Of a stretch of DNA of 64,000 bases, positions 47,342 through 58,100 are shown piece after piece (position 1 is the first letter of the stretch; each line of letters starts with the position of its first letter). The notes under the pieces were generated by a model. The model saw nothing but the letters and a program-made list of their open reading frames with translations. It made no database searches and was not told the DNA's origin. Source of the stretch: Nematostella vectensis. Its lineage: Eukaryota > Cnidaria > Anthozoa > Actiniaria > Edwardsiidae. The stretch covers positions 7,546,203 through 7,610,202 of the forward strand of contig NC_064037.1 of the NCBI RefSeq assembly GCF_932526225.1, written 5' to 3'. The translations under genes were made by a program, and so were the position numbers.

Positions 47342-49032
47342 TGCGCCCAGAACAAAAAAAAAACTAGCTGCATTTAAATGCACACAATCTAAGATGCTTT
47401 GTGTTCTTAGATTTTAGAAAATACTGTGATTAAACCTTTCCTAGGAGCATTTCAGATTCTAAGAGTTCATATTTTGTTGGCACAGGCATCGAGTTTGTAA
47501 TAAAAAAGCTGACGCATTTTGTTATAACATCTGACGCACCCAAGGATTTTCATTGTGGTATTTGTCACCTTTAGTTGCTATTATTGTTTACAATGAAGAT
47601 CACGTTAAATGTTACCTATATCTGAAATACCATTCTGATTTCCTTTCAGAACCGCAAAATATGGCGCTTAAGAAATAAAAAAAACACCAGAAATCTAGGG
47701 AAGACCTTTCACATCCAAGCTTTGATAAAACGGATTTTTAAAAAAAGAATTATTACAAGGTGTATCAGAATTTCAGTTTTCCGGTCAAGTCCGTATTCCA
47801 TGCTCACCTTTGTTCCTGTATTCGCAAACATAACAAGGTTATCGATGAGCTCCACCGATGCCAGAGCTGGACATTGATGGTCTTAAATGGATTATCGTAT
47901 GATTGATCTATATTCTCCTACATTCGGAAAAATGTATACGGTCGTGGAACTTCCATTTAGCAATCGACATTTACAATGACGAAATAGGTGAATCAATTAA
48001 TGTTAGGACTGAATAAGTAGCCATTTGTTACCCTCTTGTATTCCATTGCATTAAAATAGTTATCAAGCATTTTTACGAAAATATTCATGTCTTTGTCCTT
48101 CTTGCCTTGTATTTTAAATGATAAGTGACACCACTAAAATTATTTGCCGACCAACCTACCTTTGCTCTCGATCTTCTATCTATTGCGCGTAGATATTCAA
48201 ACTCAAAGATCGCCCAAACAACTTGTTAGTGTAGACCAGTAATTAATCATTTAAACCAAACAATACCATCGCTAGTTATAGATATCCCATTATCCCTTGA
48301 CCACAAACGAATCATAGGCAATCCATATCACTCTATAATGAAAATCCGCAACGCCGAGAAAACGATCATCAACCCAGTGAAGCGCAATAGAGGAAACATT
48401 AACTAAAGGCACGGTGAACTTCGCTGAACAGTGTTCTTAGAGGCGTGGCCACCTGTCAGTCACGCCTGTCAATCATGGTAATTACGCTTGTCAAATATAA
48501 TGATAGACACCTGCTGTGAGATCTAACGTTCTACTCTTCACGGAAGATCAAGTAGATAAGAACATACAAACATTACGGGCTACTCTTTAGCTAGGGTATT
48601 GAGGAGATCGGATCCCAATATTATCCATAATTTATTAAGCTCTCTTGAAATAGCGTAGTATTCAGGACCTTTCCAAAGTAAGCACAGTACACAATAAGAC
48701 ATAAAAGAGCAGGCACAGATAATATTCGGGGACCAGAGATGTAAGCGCATGCGTAATGGCGTGCAGTGCCCGCTGACACTTCAAAACATAAGTGTGTGTA
48801 TTTTAATCATCCTCGGAAACCCAGGGCGTCGAGGTAACAGGCGCAAAAACGAGGCGGAACAAGGCCGGCGCAGGGGGAGGGGGTAGAGAGCGAAAGAAAA
48901 GAGAAAAGAGCGAGACGTCCTTTAGTTTGGGATAGCAAGGAGAAATTTTCAAAGGGAATAGGGATCTTCTCTTTACTTTAAAGCACATATGCAGGCCGCT
49001 AACAGCCTTTCTTTGATCCTCCCCTCCTCCAG
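47342..49032. other. Gene-free spacer between CAP2 and CAP3
   Basis: AT-rich sequence with no supported exon, RNA gene or tandem repeat. Confidence 0.45.
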
Positions 49033-49155
49033 GCGCGTACACGGGGGGTGGGGGTGCGCGCACCCTCCTTGGTGGCAAAAGAATACTATGCTTTTTCCAT
49101 AAGATTCCATATGACTGCGCACTCCCCTCAGCTGATCATGGGAACGCGTCTGCTC
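49033..49155. mobile_element. Interspersed short element, copy C (inverted)
   Basis: Reverse-oriented relative of 7226-7372: it reads GGCGCGTACACGGGGGGTGG, then GCACCCTCCTTGGTGGCAAA, then TACTATGCTTTTTCCATA, then GCGCACTCCCCTCAGCTGAT. Three copies in one window show this is a dispersed family. Non-coding. Confidence 0.75.
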
Positions 49156-49486
49156 ATCTACTTAAGAACGCTCCTCTACTATAAGAACGGACTGATATTC
49201 CAAGCGAGTAACTTCTCGGTATTGCGGGTTATAAAGTAGGTATAATCTTTATACATATGTGTTCAATGGATTCCAGAATTATTAAAAATGTTTTTGCTGA
49301 CAATTATGTGGTCCCAAGAGGACTGGTCGATCTTACACGTGTCCCGTCGCTACATGGAGCGAACCACTCTTTAAAAAACGTGTGAACGGATAGAAGCAAA
49401 TAACTAATCTTGGCCCTTATAATGCTTCTGATCATATAAGTTACTTATCCGTCTGTATTTAATACAGGTCCTCTTGCCCCTATAGA

Positions 49487-51127
49487 TTACTGAGCCGTCT
49501 TGTGTATTTTATTCTTCTTAATGAATTTCGTCTTATGTCGCCTGTAAATCGTGGCGTAGACGTCCTTAGCCTCCATCTTGTTCGGGCCAATGACGTTGTC
49601 GCGTAGCGTCGCCTCCGAGTTCCCTGCGGGGTAGTACAGAGCGACCACGTAGATCTCGTTGGTAACCGTTCCCTTCCTCTGGGCGCACCCCATGCCGACA
49701 TCACGTGATTCTTTCCACACTAGCTGGGTGAAAGAGTCCGTGTCGCTGTTAAGGCGTGGATCCGAGTAGCTGTAGTGGCTGCCCTAGGGGGGGGGGGGGG
49801 GTACAAAAAACGGAGTGATCAGCTTGTTCATGGTATCAAAGCTAATAAGGGCGAAGACTTTTACAGTATGTATTATCTCCCCTCTTAATGTAATTGCCCA
49901 AGAGGGTGCACAGAAATCGTAGTAACACAGCTTTTTTTGTGGTATTAAATTTAGTGCGTGGCATTTTTAAAGTGTGTACTATAGCCTTTGTCAATGTTAT
50001 TGCCCTAGAGGTTGTACAGGAAACGGAGTAACACAGCTTGTTTATGGTATTAAAGCTAATAAGTGCAAAGGTGATTTTGTGCCTTGATATTTTACAGGGC
50101 TCAAGATAAATATTTCCCCTAAGGTCTTCCTCACTTGTGTAAAGAGCCTACCCAGACCATTCTACCTTACCTGATTGTACCATATTTTAGCCGCTTCCTC
50201 GCCCGCGAGCTCACAGTCGTAATTAACAGCGGATATCTTGGCCCTATTTTCACCTAGCTGATCGACACCCGGTACCTGGATGGTCCCATTCAGCGCCATG
50301 AGGTAGGCGATCTTTTGCGCACGCGCAGCTAGCTTATCCGACCATTTCAAACTCGGTGAATGGTGGCGAGCGCGAAACTTGTTATGAGCCTCAAAACCGC
50401 GCTTGGCGAATGTTACAAACTTACCTGCAAAGGGGGAATTCGACAAAAATCTTTTAAATCAACAGTGATGTTTCAAATATTCTTTTTGATTATAACCAGG
50501 GCGGATCCGAGATTTTTCCGTGTGGTGTTGCCGCGCAAATTCAGACATGTTAGGGCTAGGATATTCTTCCCTTTGGTAAGGCTAGGACATGCTAATCTGG
50601 GAGATTGCGCTAGGACATGCTATCCCTCTAGGGGATAGGGCTAGCATATTCTACCCTTGAGAGTAGGGCTAGAACTGCTAATCTGGGAGATTCACTAGGA
50701 CATGCTACTCACTTCTTAAGTTGTTGTCTAGCTCCCTTTGGGCAGCATTTTCGCTGTCCACAGCAACAGAAACTGCAAAAAAAAAAACAAAAAAAAAACA
50801 ATAGTATTCAACACCTTTTTATAACTCCCCACTCAACATCTAAATAATCTCTCCTTGTGATTCTTAGAGTTGGAGGGACCAAAACGGGCACTTTAATTAG
50901 TTAAGCAGCTCTCTGGGGTCCCCCTTGTAGTTGGCTATAATGGAGTGTTTGCAGCGTAAAGAATAACCCTGGAACTGGGAGGGGAGGGGCTGGTTGTTTG
51001 CTATGGATTGTTGGTTTGAGGAGCGGGGGGAGGGGGGCAGTATGTCAGATTGACACGACTTACCTTTTACGTACAAGACTAAAATTAGGGGCAGTACGAC
51101 GTGAGGCCTGAATTGGCGCACATTCAT
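49487..51127 (-). CDS. Secreted CAP-superfamily protein 3
   Basis: Four exons, 51127-51064, 50772-50713, 50424-50171 and 49783-49487, join in phase to 224 residues. Exon 1 is a signal peptide (RPHVVLPLILVLYVK). Exon 2 is a short linker (SVAVDSENAAQRELDNNLR). Exon 3 starts the CAP domain with GFEAHNKFRARHHSPSLKWS, then DQLGENRAKI and NYDCELAGEEAAKIWYNQ. Exon 4 continues SHYSYSDPRLNSDTDSFTQ, LVWKESRDVGMGCA and the signature YVVALYYPAGN, and ends in a basic tail (KTKFIKKNKIHK). The GEN Glu is present, the Glu after WYN is Gln, and the His before FTQ is Ser. The exon-4 acceptor has a pure C run as its polypyrimidine tract. Closest in layout to CAP1 (shared junctions around the domain), so the two are probably tandem duplicates. 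Function unknown. Confidence 0.88.
49802..50100. repeat. Two to three diverged direct repeats in CAP3 intron 3
   Basis: Blocks such as CGGAGT-A-CAGCTTGTT-ATGGTAT and TTGCCC-AGAGG-TG-ACAG recur near 49810, 49905 and 49995 in the same order. Heavily decayed. Confidence 0.5.
50525..50712. repeat. GCTAGGACATGCTA-type repeat abutting the CAP3 exon-2 donor
   Basis: Four to five loose copies of GGCTAGGACATGCTA alternate with AATCTGGGAGATT. The final copy runs directly into the splice donor of the exon at 50713: ACATGCT then ACTCAC. Confidence 0.75.
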
Positions 51128-52175
51128 TTTTTCTGAAAGAATAATAAATAATATTAAGGAAAAATAGATTTTTTCTATTCTCTTGTAATAAGGTTAAAAA
51201 TAAGGAAAAATTACTTATTCAAGGGCAAATAAAAATACTAAATAAGCCAGCATAATCATATATATTTTCAAAATTTGGTAATGGGATTGCCTAGGAACAC
51301 CTATGTTTGTAACATTTTTTTTTTAATTCTTAAATTGCCGACCAGTAAACTTCAATGAACAAACAAAAAGCTTGAACCTAAACACTCCAACTGTTTATCA
51401 ACAAATAATTCGGGTCAGAATTACATAAACGCGACTCTAAAATAAAAGAAACAGCCTAAAAATACCATTTCTTTATACTTTTTATCTCTTTAGTTTAAAA
51501 ACGTTACCATAATTACATAATAATCTTTACATGTAGGAACTTACATTAAGGATTATTCTTCCTGTCGAAATCCAAATCACATCCCACACACTTGAAAGAC
51601 TATATACCAACTCCTTAGTCTTTTGAAAAAACTTTGTTTTCGTATTATGTAGTATTCTTGTGGAATGTTATGTCTGTGCGACGGGTCAGGCACATCAAAT
51701 ATTAAGGAGTGAAGGTTTCTCAGCGTAACGGGTGCTATATTGACAATTAGCACAATGACACATAGACGATACCACTCATCCCTACACGCTTTACCACCTT
51801 CATGTCGAGGTAACCATCACTTCGTCTTCGCACACTAACCTTGGTTATAGTAAATGTTAACAGTGGATAATTTCTATTTACCGTGGATTACATTTAACAG
51901 GAAGTAAATTCGACAGCTGTAGTCAAGGACGTGCAGAAAGAAATCTAAATCCGTTTTTTAATTCATTAATTTCTACCTTTGTATTTTTTAAGACTATCAC
52001 TTCTCAATCTTTGTCTCTATGCTAATTTCAAAAGCAGTTGCAAATTTATCTTTTTTTACAAGTCCAAATACTTCTGATAGCCGCAGCCGCTGACCATATG
52101 CACCATCATTGAACAAGTGTTCTTCAGCAGTGGTTCTTCAGTTCTAGGCTCACTATGCGCTCCGCTGACCGGAAG
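51128..52175. other. Spacer between CAP3 and the zinc-finger gene
   Basis: AT-rich. Presumed CAP3 promoter on one side and zinc-finger 3' UTR on the other. No repeat or gene recognised. Confidence 0.4.
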
Positions 52176-54895
52176 TTAGACCACACTGTGCACCTTGAGG
52201 TGCGTCCTCAAATTCGATAAATACTTGAACTTGCGCTCGCAAATCTCACACTGGATGGAACTGGATCGGGGATTTTCCGGACTGCATAGAGGAGAGGAAT
52301 CTTCAAGCGTTTTCCTGTGAACTACTTTTAGATGGGATTTGATATTACTGAAATACTTGAAGCGCTGTTTGCAAGCTAGACAAATGTACGTGTTCCCTTT
52401 GCGTGTGTAGAAACCCTCCAAGGACGGTTCCTCCGTCGCTTTCTTGTAATTTTCCTGTTTCTTGGTCCGTGCCTGAGTTATGACCTTATTTGGAGACGCA
52501 ACCAATTGTGCCAGGCGTTCGCTCACCTCCCTAAGCCGCGGGGTACTGGTGAGAAAATCGTCAAGTCGTGCAGGAGGACTGGGTTCACCTATGGGATTGT
52601 TAGGTGACTGAAGGTTTTCCAACGATGGAAGTTTCCGGATTTTACGGGACTTTAAACAGTTCCTGTCGAATCGGAAAAAAGTTTCGTTTTTTCTATAGCA
52701 AATTTTATAATTATTTCAAAGCAACTCACCGTTCACTTAGCTCAAAAGGAGAGTTGTTTTCACTATTATCCTGTGAAAAAAAAAAACAAAAACATGAGTC
52801 TTATTTTTTGAGGGGTCTGGTATCCATCAAATCGTGCGCTCTGATTGGCTCTCGTGAGGTCCGGTATCCTACGATCCGGACCCCGCGATACCGGACCGCT
52901 CACCTCCAAAGCTCGAAATAGTGAATTGATTTGTAAAATGGCCATCGAAAACTGGATTTAATAACTCCCGAGGTAAAAAATCTTCACACTAAAACGGCAT
53001 TTTATTTGCCATTTCATCTAGAACCAATGACTTTACGGAAAATCGGCTTCAAACTCCCTGTGTTTTGGGATAAAAAAGGCAGCAAATCGTCTCTTCATAA
53101 ATGAAGAAAAACGACAAATTACTCTATGAATTTACCTGCATAATCAGCTTAACGTATCCACCTATTTCAATTAAGTTTGACTATAAGAAAATGGAAAATG
53201 ATGAATGCCAAACACCACTGGTTAAGGAAAACAATTCTTGTATCTATTAATAACATTCAGTAAGGCTAAATTAAGTTTGTAGCGAGGTCCTTGTAATGAA
53301 CAAACGAATTTAGAATACAAGGAAACATTATTATTGGCCAAACTTTGTTCCATTTTCCATTCTCTTATCGTCAAACTTTTTTGAAATAGGTGTACACATT
53401 CAAGAGAAGTTCTTTAGTGAATATATCTTATCGTCTGTGGAGGATTTGAAGCGAAAGACATTTCTACGACGAATTCGATTTAAAAACGACGTATCAATTT
53501 GGACTAAAATTATTTTACACAATTGTTGGTCAAAACTCAGAGAATGTCTTCTTTGGGGGTTCTGTATTTCTGGCGGATTAAAAGCGTTGTGTGGAAATAC
53601 AAAATGGAGTTTATTGAATGATCATGAGCGAACAAAATCTTCACGAACATCGACGAAAGTCAGAAGCGAAACCTCTCCTCGTGCAAACAAAGTTGGAAAA
53701 TCTATTGAAGAAAAAAAAAATGTTATTTCCCAGTTAAGGGTCGGTCCGTATCGCGAAATACCGCGACCTCGGCCTTGAAAATACTGACCTCGGCCTTCGG
53801 TAAATAACATATATGTATTTAGTCCTTAAATATTACCACAAAAACACTAATAACAAAGAAGAGAAACAATTATAGCCAAAAGGCTTAAGGCGTTCACCTA
53901 CTCCTACTCTCATATAATGGGAAACCCAGTGAGTCGTATGTCGTCTACGATATTTCCCCCTCTCGATTGGGGAGTAAAAAACAGCTTATTACTGATTCGC
54001 TTTCCCGTCTGTTTGCGGGCGAGGGCGTCGCATATCATGACTGTGTATTATAAGGGGAGAGGTTGTATAACATGCACCATGAATACGGCATATTTCCCCT
54101 TGCATCTCCACAAGTATAGCCCATTAGAGACAAATAGAAATACATGGGGTAACTTGAGGATGTATGTATACTACCTACTGAACTACCCTTATTTTTAAAC
54201 TTATCCGCCTATCTACTCACCCATCCCTTATTGTAAATTTATCCGCCTCTTCACCCACCCATCCCTTACTTTAAATTAATCCGCCTCTTCACCCACACAT
54301 CCCTTATTGTAAATTAATCCGCCTCTCCACCCACCCATCCCTTACTTTAAATTAATGCGCCTCTTCACCCACCCATCCCTTATTGTAAATTTATCCGTCT
54401 CTCCACCCACCCATCCCACAAAACAATACAAAGACAGAGACAAGGTCGGCCGTTACGTTTTAATTTATGCGCGACGGGCAGAAAAAAAAAGACAATAAAA
54501 AAGCCAGGGCTATATATGGACAGCCATGCTACAACAATATAAAAATAAACGACTTTTTCAAAATAAATATATCTAAAGATCAAAAGAATAGATCTCGCAA
54601 CCAATCCGCATTCCATGTTTGTCAAAGTTTCGAGTGTATTGCACTCCTTGCGATTTCGATTGTCGACCTTTTGAAACCGATATCCCTATGAATATAAGTA
54701 ACTTCCCAGAATACGACCTCGGTGCATTACTCAACTTACCTCTATACTTCTTCTTTTAAGCTTTCTCTGTGATGCAGGAGATTCGAGTCGTCGTTTGAAC
54801 GCGCCATAGCCATCATCTCGAGGCATGCCGTACAGCGACTCAAATGTTTCAAGAATTCTAAATATCTGGATCAAGTGTTCGAAAACAAGTTTCAT
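52176..54895 (-). CDS. Two-finger C2H2 zinc-finger protein
   Basis: Probably nuclear and nucleic-acid-binding, by zinc-finger content. Three exons, 54895-54740, 52770-52730 and 52662-52176, join in phase to 227 residues. The N-terminus (MKLVFEHLIQIFRILETFES) is hydrophobic-amphipathic. A basic stretch (FKRRLESPASQRKLKRR) could be a nuclear localisation signal. A Ser/Pro-rich middle follows, and two C-terminal fingers lie at about 160-181 (CLACKQRFKYFSNIKSHLKV, C-x2-C-x12-H-x4-H) and 204-224 (CEICERKFKYLSNLRTHLKV, C-x2-C-x12-H-x3-H). The two fingers share FKY-SN---HLK, so they look like an internal duplication. The gene faces LMBRD1 head to head. Intron 2 is only 67 bp; intron 1 carries an interspersed repeat and a 38-bp minisatellite. 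I do not recognise a named orthologue. Confidence 0.85.
52803..52955. mobile_element. Interspersed repeat, copy 2 (GGTCCGGTATC inverted motif)
   Basis: Second copy of the 9528-9690 repeat, in the same orientation, in zinc-finger intron 1. About 90% of positions agree over roughly 145 bp by eye, and the inverted GGTCCGGTATC / GATACCGGACC pair is kept. Confidence 0.85.
54183..54420. repeat. 38-bp minisatellite, about 6 copies, in zinc-finger intron 1
   Basis: The unit is CCGCCTCTTCACCCACCCAT then CCCTTACTTTAAATTAAT. Alternate copies have TTGTAAATT in place of CTTTAAATT, hinting at a 76-bp higher-order period. Confidence 0.93.
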
Positions 54896-55185
54896 AAAAG
54901 TTTTCCAAACAATCTATGAATTTTGTTTTGGTTTCTTATTTACCTAAAAGTTGAATACAATAAATCTGCAAAAGGCCCTTGAGATCTATCGTTTTGTTGA
55001 GTATTTCTTTGCGATTGTCCTCGACCGTTTGTTTGCGTTTTGTTTGCTTTGTTCCGCAAACTTCAAAATGACCGCCAAAATTACCGCTGACTTGATGGCG
55101 GTGACGGTGGGCGCGGATTACGTTCAGCCCTTTTGTTGTTTTTGTCGAACGAAGAACGGAAGCTCGTCGAAAAAACTTCTGAATT
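54896..55185. promoter_or_regulatory. Bidirectional promoter between zinc-finger gene and LMBRD1
   Basis: Only 290 bp separate the two divergent start codons. A GATGGCGG motif near 55093-55100 resembles a YY1-type start-site element. An ATG at about 55069 (AAAATGACCGCC) begins a frame overlapping the LMBRD1 start, so either transcription begins downstream of it or it is an upstream frame. No TATA box is evident. Confidence 0.55.
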
Positions 55186-58100
55186 ATGACTATCCCTCAC
55201 GAGGTTCTAGCTCAGGGATGGATTCCATTTACCGTGGTCGTTGTGGTAAGGATTAATGGCTAGTTTTACTTTGGTTCCGGTGAAAAACAGCCGAGAATCC
55301 ATATGCATATTGCGCACTTCTGTTACGAAGCTCTAAATTGCAATGACTTCCACAGTTATGCACGAATAATAATTCCAATTATTATTTGACTTCCAATTAA
55401 TTGGGTGTATCTATTTATTATCTGGCTCTATAGGAGAGCCAGTAAAGCAGAGTGGCGGTATTCAACCCTTATGTTGCGTTTATTGATTAAACCATAAAAA
55501 CGTTTAATAAAGACTTTCTAAATCCTGCTGCTGGGGCTATAAGCTAATTTTTTCACCAAAAATATATCAAGTGATGTGAATTTATGTTAAACTGCCTTTT
55601 TAAGTTTCAAGTTATAGAGACCATACATTCCCCTCCTTACTTATTCCATTCCATCCCAATCCTCATTTTCATAGCCGTCGCAGACCTCAAATATTATTAT
55701 TATTTTTTTTTTTTTTTTGGGGGGGGGCACAATACAGAAACATTAAGAAAACAATGGGGGCACAGCCACGGCCCTGTTTGTATACACTGTAGATGGAAGG
55801 TGGGCATCTTTTACCTTTTTTAGGGGGTTAACTTCTCTGTTTTGTTAGGTTTTGCTTTGTATCGGTCTTAATTATGTCATTTACCAGCTAAGAGGTACGT
55901 TTCATGAAATACCAAATATAGAATTTCCCCTCAATGGAATTTCCAACTTCGTATACCTTACACATAGCTGTCAACTCACCTGGATTAGGCGGGTGTCACA
56001 CGATTTTGGACCTCATCACAAGCCTAATTTTTGTGGGAATGTTCATACATACTCTGTAATTCACCTGCATTGGCTCTCTTAAGTTTTTCACATAATTACT
56101 CTATGGGTGTTACAGTGCTCTGATTTTAGTATTTATTATACCATTTATTAATTGATATTTGTGTATACAAGTTACAGTATATCTGTCTAGATTTTTATAT
56201 GTTGTTGAAAATTTTGTATGTGAATTGTTTTGGATGGACACCATTTTTGTGCAAAAATGACTGGACTACATTTGGTGATTCAGTTCTCCTGGTTTTATAT
56301 ACCATAGAGGTAATGAAGCTATACTGAAATTACATTTCTTGTATTATCCCATAGCTGGCGATCCTGTTCTCATGGTTCTATATCCGGTACTATCAAGACC
56401 ACTCCCAGTCAGAGGTTTCATCCACCATCACTGGCATCATTGCCTTGTTTATAGCACTGATGACAACAGCTCTTGTTCCTGTTGACATATTTCTTGTCTC
56501 TTATATGAAGAATGATGACGGGTCTTGGAAGGTACTGGACTCTTCACAGTGTTAGAGGAAAATGGCAATTAAATTTACACATCTAAATAAAAAACATGTT
56601 ACAAAAAGATAATAATGAACATAAATATCAGAATAAATATATCAAACAAAATGTATGCTATATTTTACTACGATATTGCTAAGTGTTGTTCGTCATCGGT
56701 GCCCATTTTGTTTTTCTTTTCAGCCTTGGAGTGCTAACAGAATGAACAGAGATGACATTGAAGAAACAGCTGTAGCCACAACATATTACAGTAAGTTGGC
56801 ATCTCCCAGGAAGTAGGGGGGATGAATACACTGCAGTAGCCACATAAACACTTAATAGGTTAAAACTTTTTTCCTTCACTGGTGTTCTGTCACACTATGT
56901 TCTACTGGCATTTTTAGCCTTCTGGCTATTAATTATCTGTCTAAATGGGATTGTTCTGTGAGGCTGTAATACAATGTGGTTTTATCCCTCAGTTCTTTAT
57001 GCTCTACTGGCTTTCTTTGTCTTCGTGATTATTCCCTTCATGTACTTCTTCTTTGAGGAGAGAGATGAAGACATTACTACAGCTGAGGTGTGTATACACA
57101 TAATCAAACACTATGACTACACTATGCCACTATGACAACTACACTATGTCAATAACATCATGCCAATAGGAATACTCTATGCCACTATGACAACTACACT
57201 ATGTCAATTACACTATGCCAATAGGAATACTCTATGCCACTATGACAACTACACTATGTCAATTACACTATGTCAATAGGAATACCCTATGCCACTATGA
57301 CAACTATACTATGTCGATTACACTATGTCAATAGGAATACCCTATGCCACTATGACAATTACACTATGCCAATAGGAATACTCTATGCCTCTATGACAAC
57401 TATACTATGCCAATAGGAATACTTTATGCCACTATGACTACACTATGTCAATTACACTATGCCAATAGGAATACTCTATACCACTATGACAACTACACTA
57501 TGCCAATAGGAATACTCTATGCCACTATGACAACTACACTATGTCAATTACACTATGCCAATAGGAATACTCTATGCCACTATGACAACTACACTATGTC
57601 AATTACACTATGTCAATAGGAATACCCTATGCCACTATGACAACTATACTATGTCGATTACACTATGTCAATAGGAATACCCTATGCCACTATGACAATT
57701 ACACTATGCCAATAGGAATACTCTATGCCACTATGACTACACTATGTCAATTACACTATGCCAATAGGAATACTCTATGCCACTATGACAACTACACTAT
57801 GTCAATTACACTATGCCAATAGGAATACTCTATGCCACTATGACAACTATACTATGCCAATAGGAATACTCTATGCCATTATGACAACTACACTATGTCA
57901 ATTACACTATGCCAATAGGAATACTCTATACCACTATGACAACTACACTATGTCAATTACACTATGCCAATAGGAATACCCTATGCCACTATGACAACTA
58001 CACTATGTCAATTACACTATGCCAATAGGAATACTCTATGCCACTATGACAACTACACTATGTCAATTACACTATGCCAATAGGAATACTCTATGCCACT

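Noticed and set aside
55069-55256. Frame starting MTAKITADLMAVTV across the LMBRD1 first exon.
   Set aside because: The alternative frame from the ATG at 55186 joins exon 2 in phase and matches the LMBRD1 N-terminal membrane segment; this one does not.
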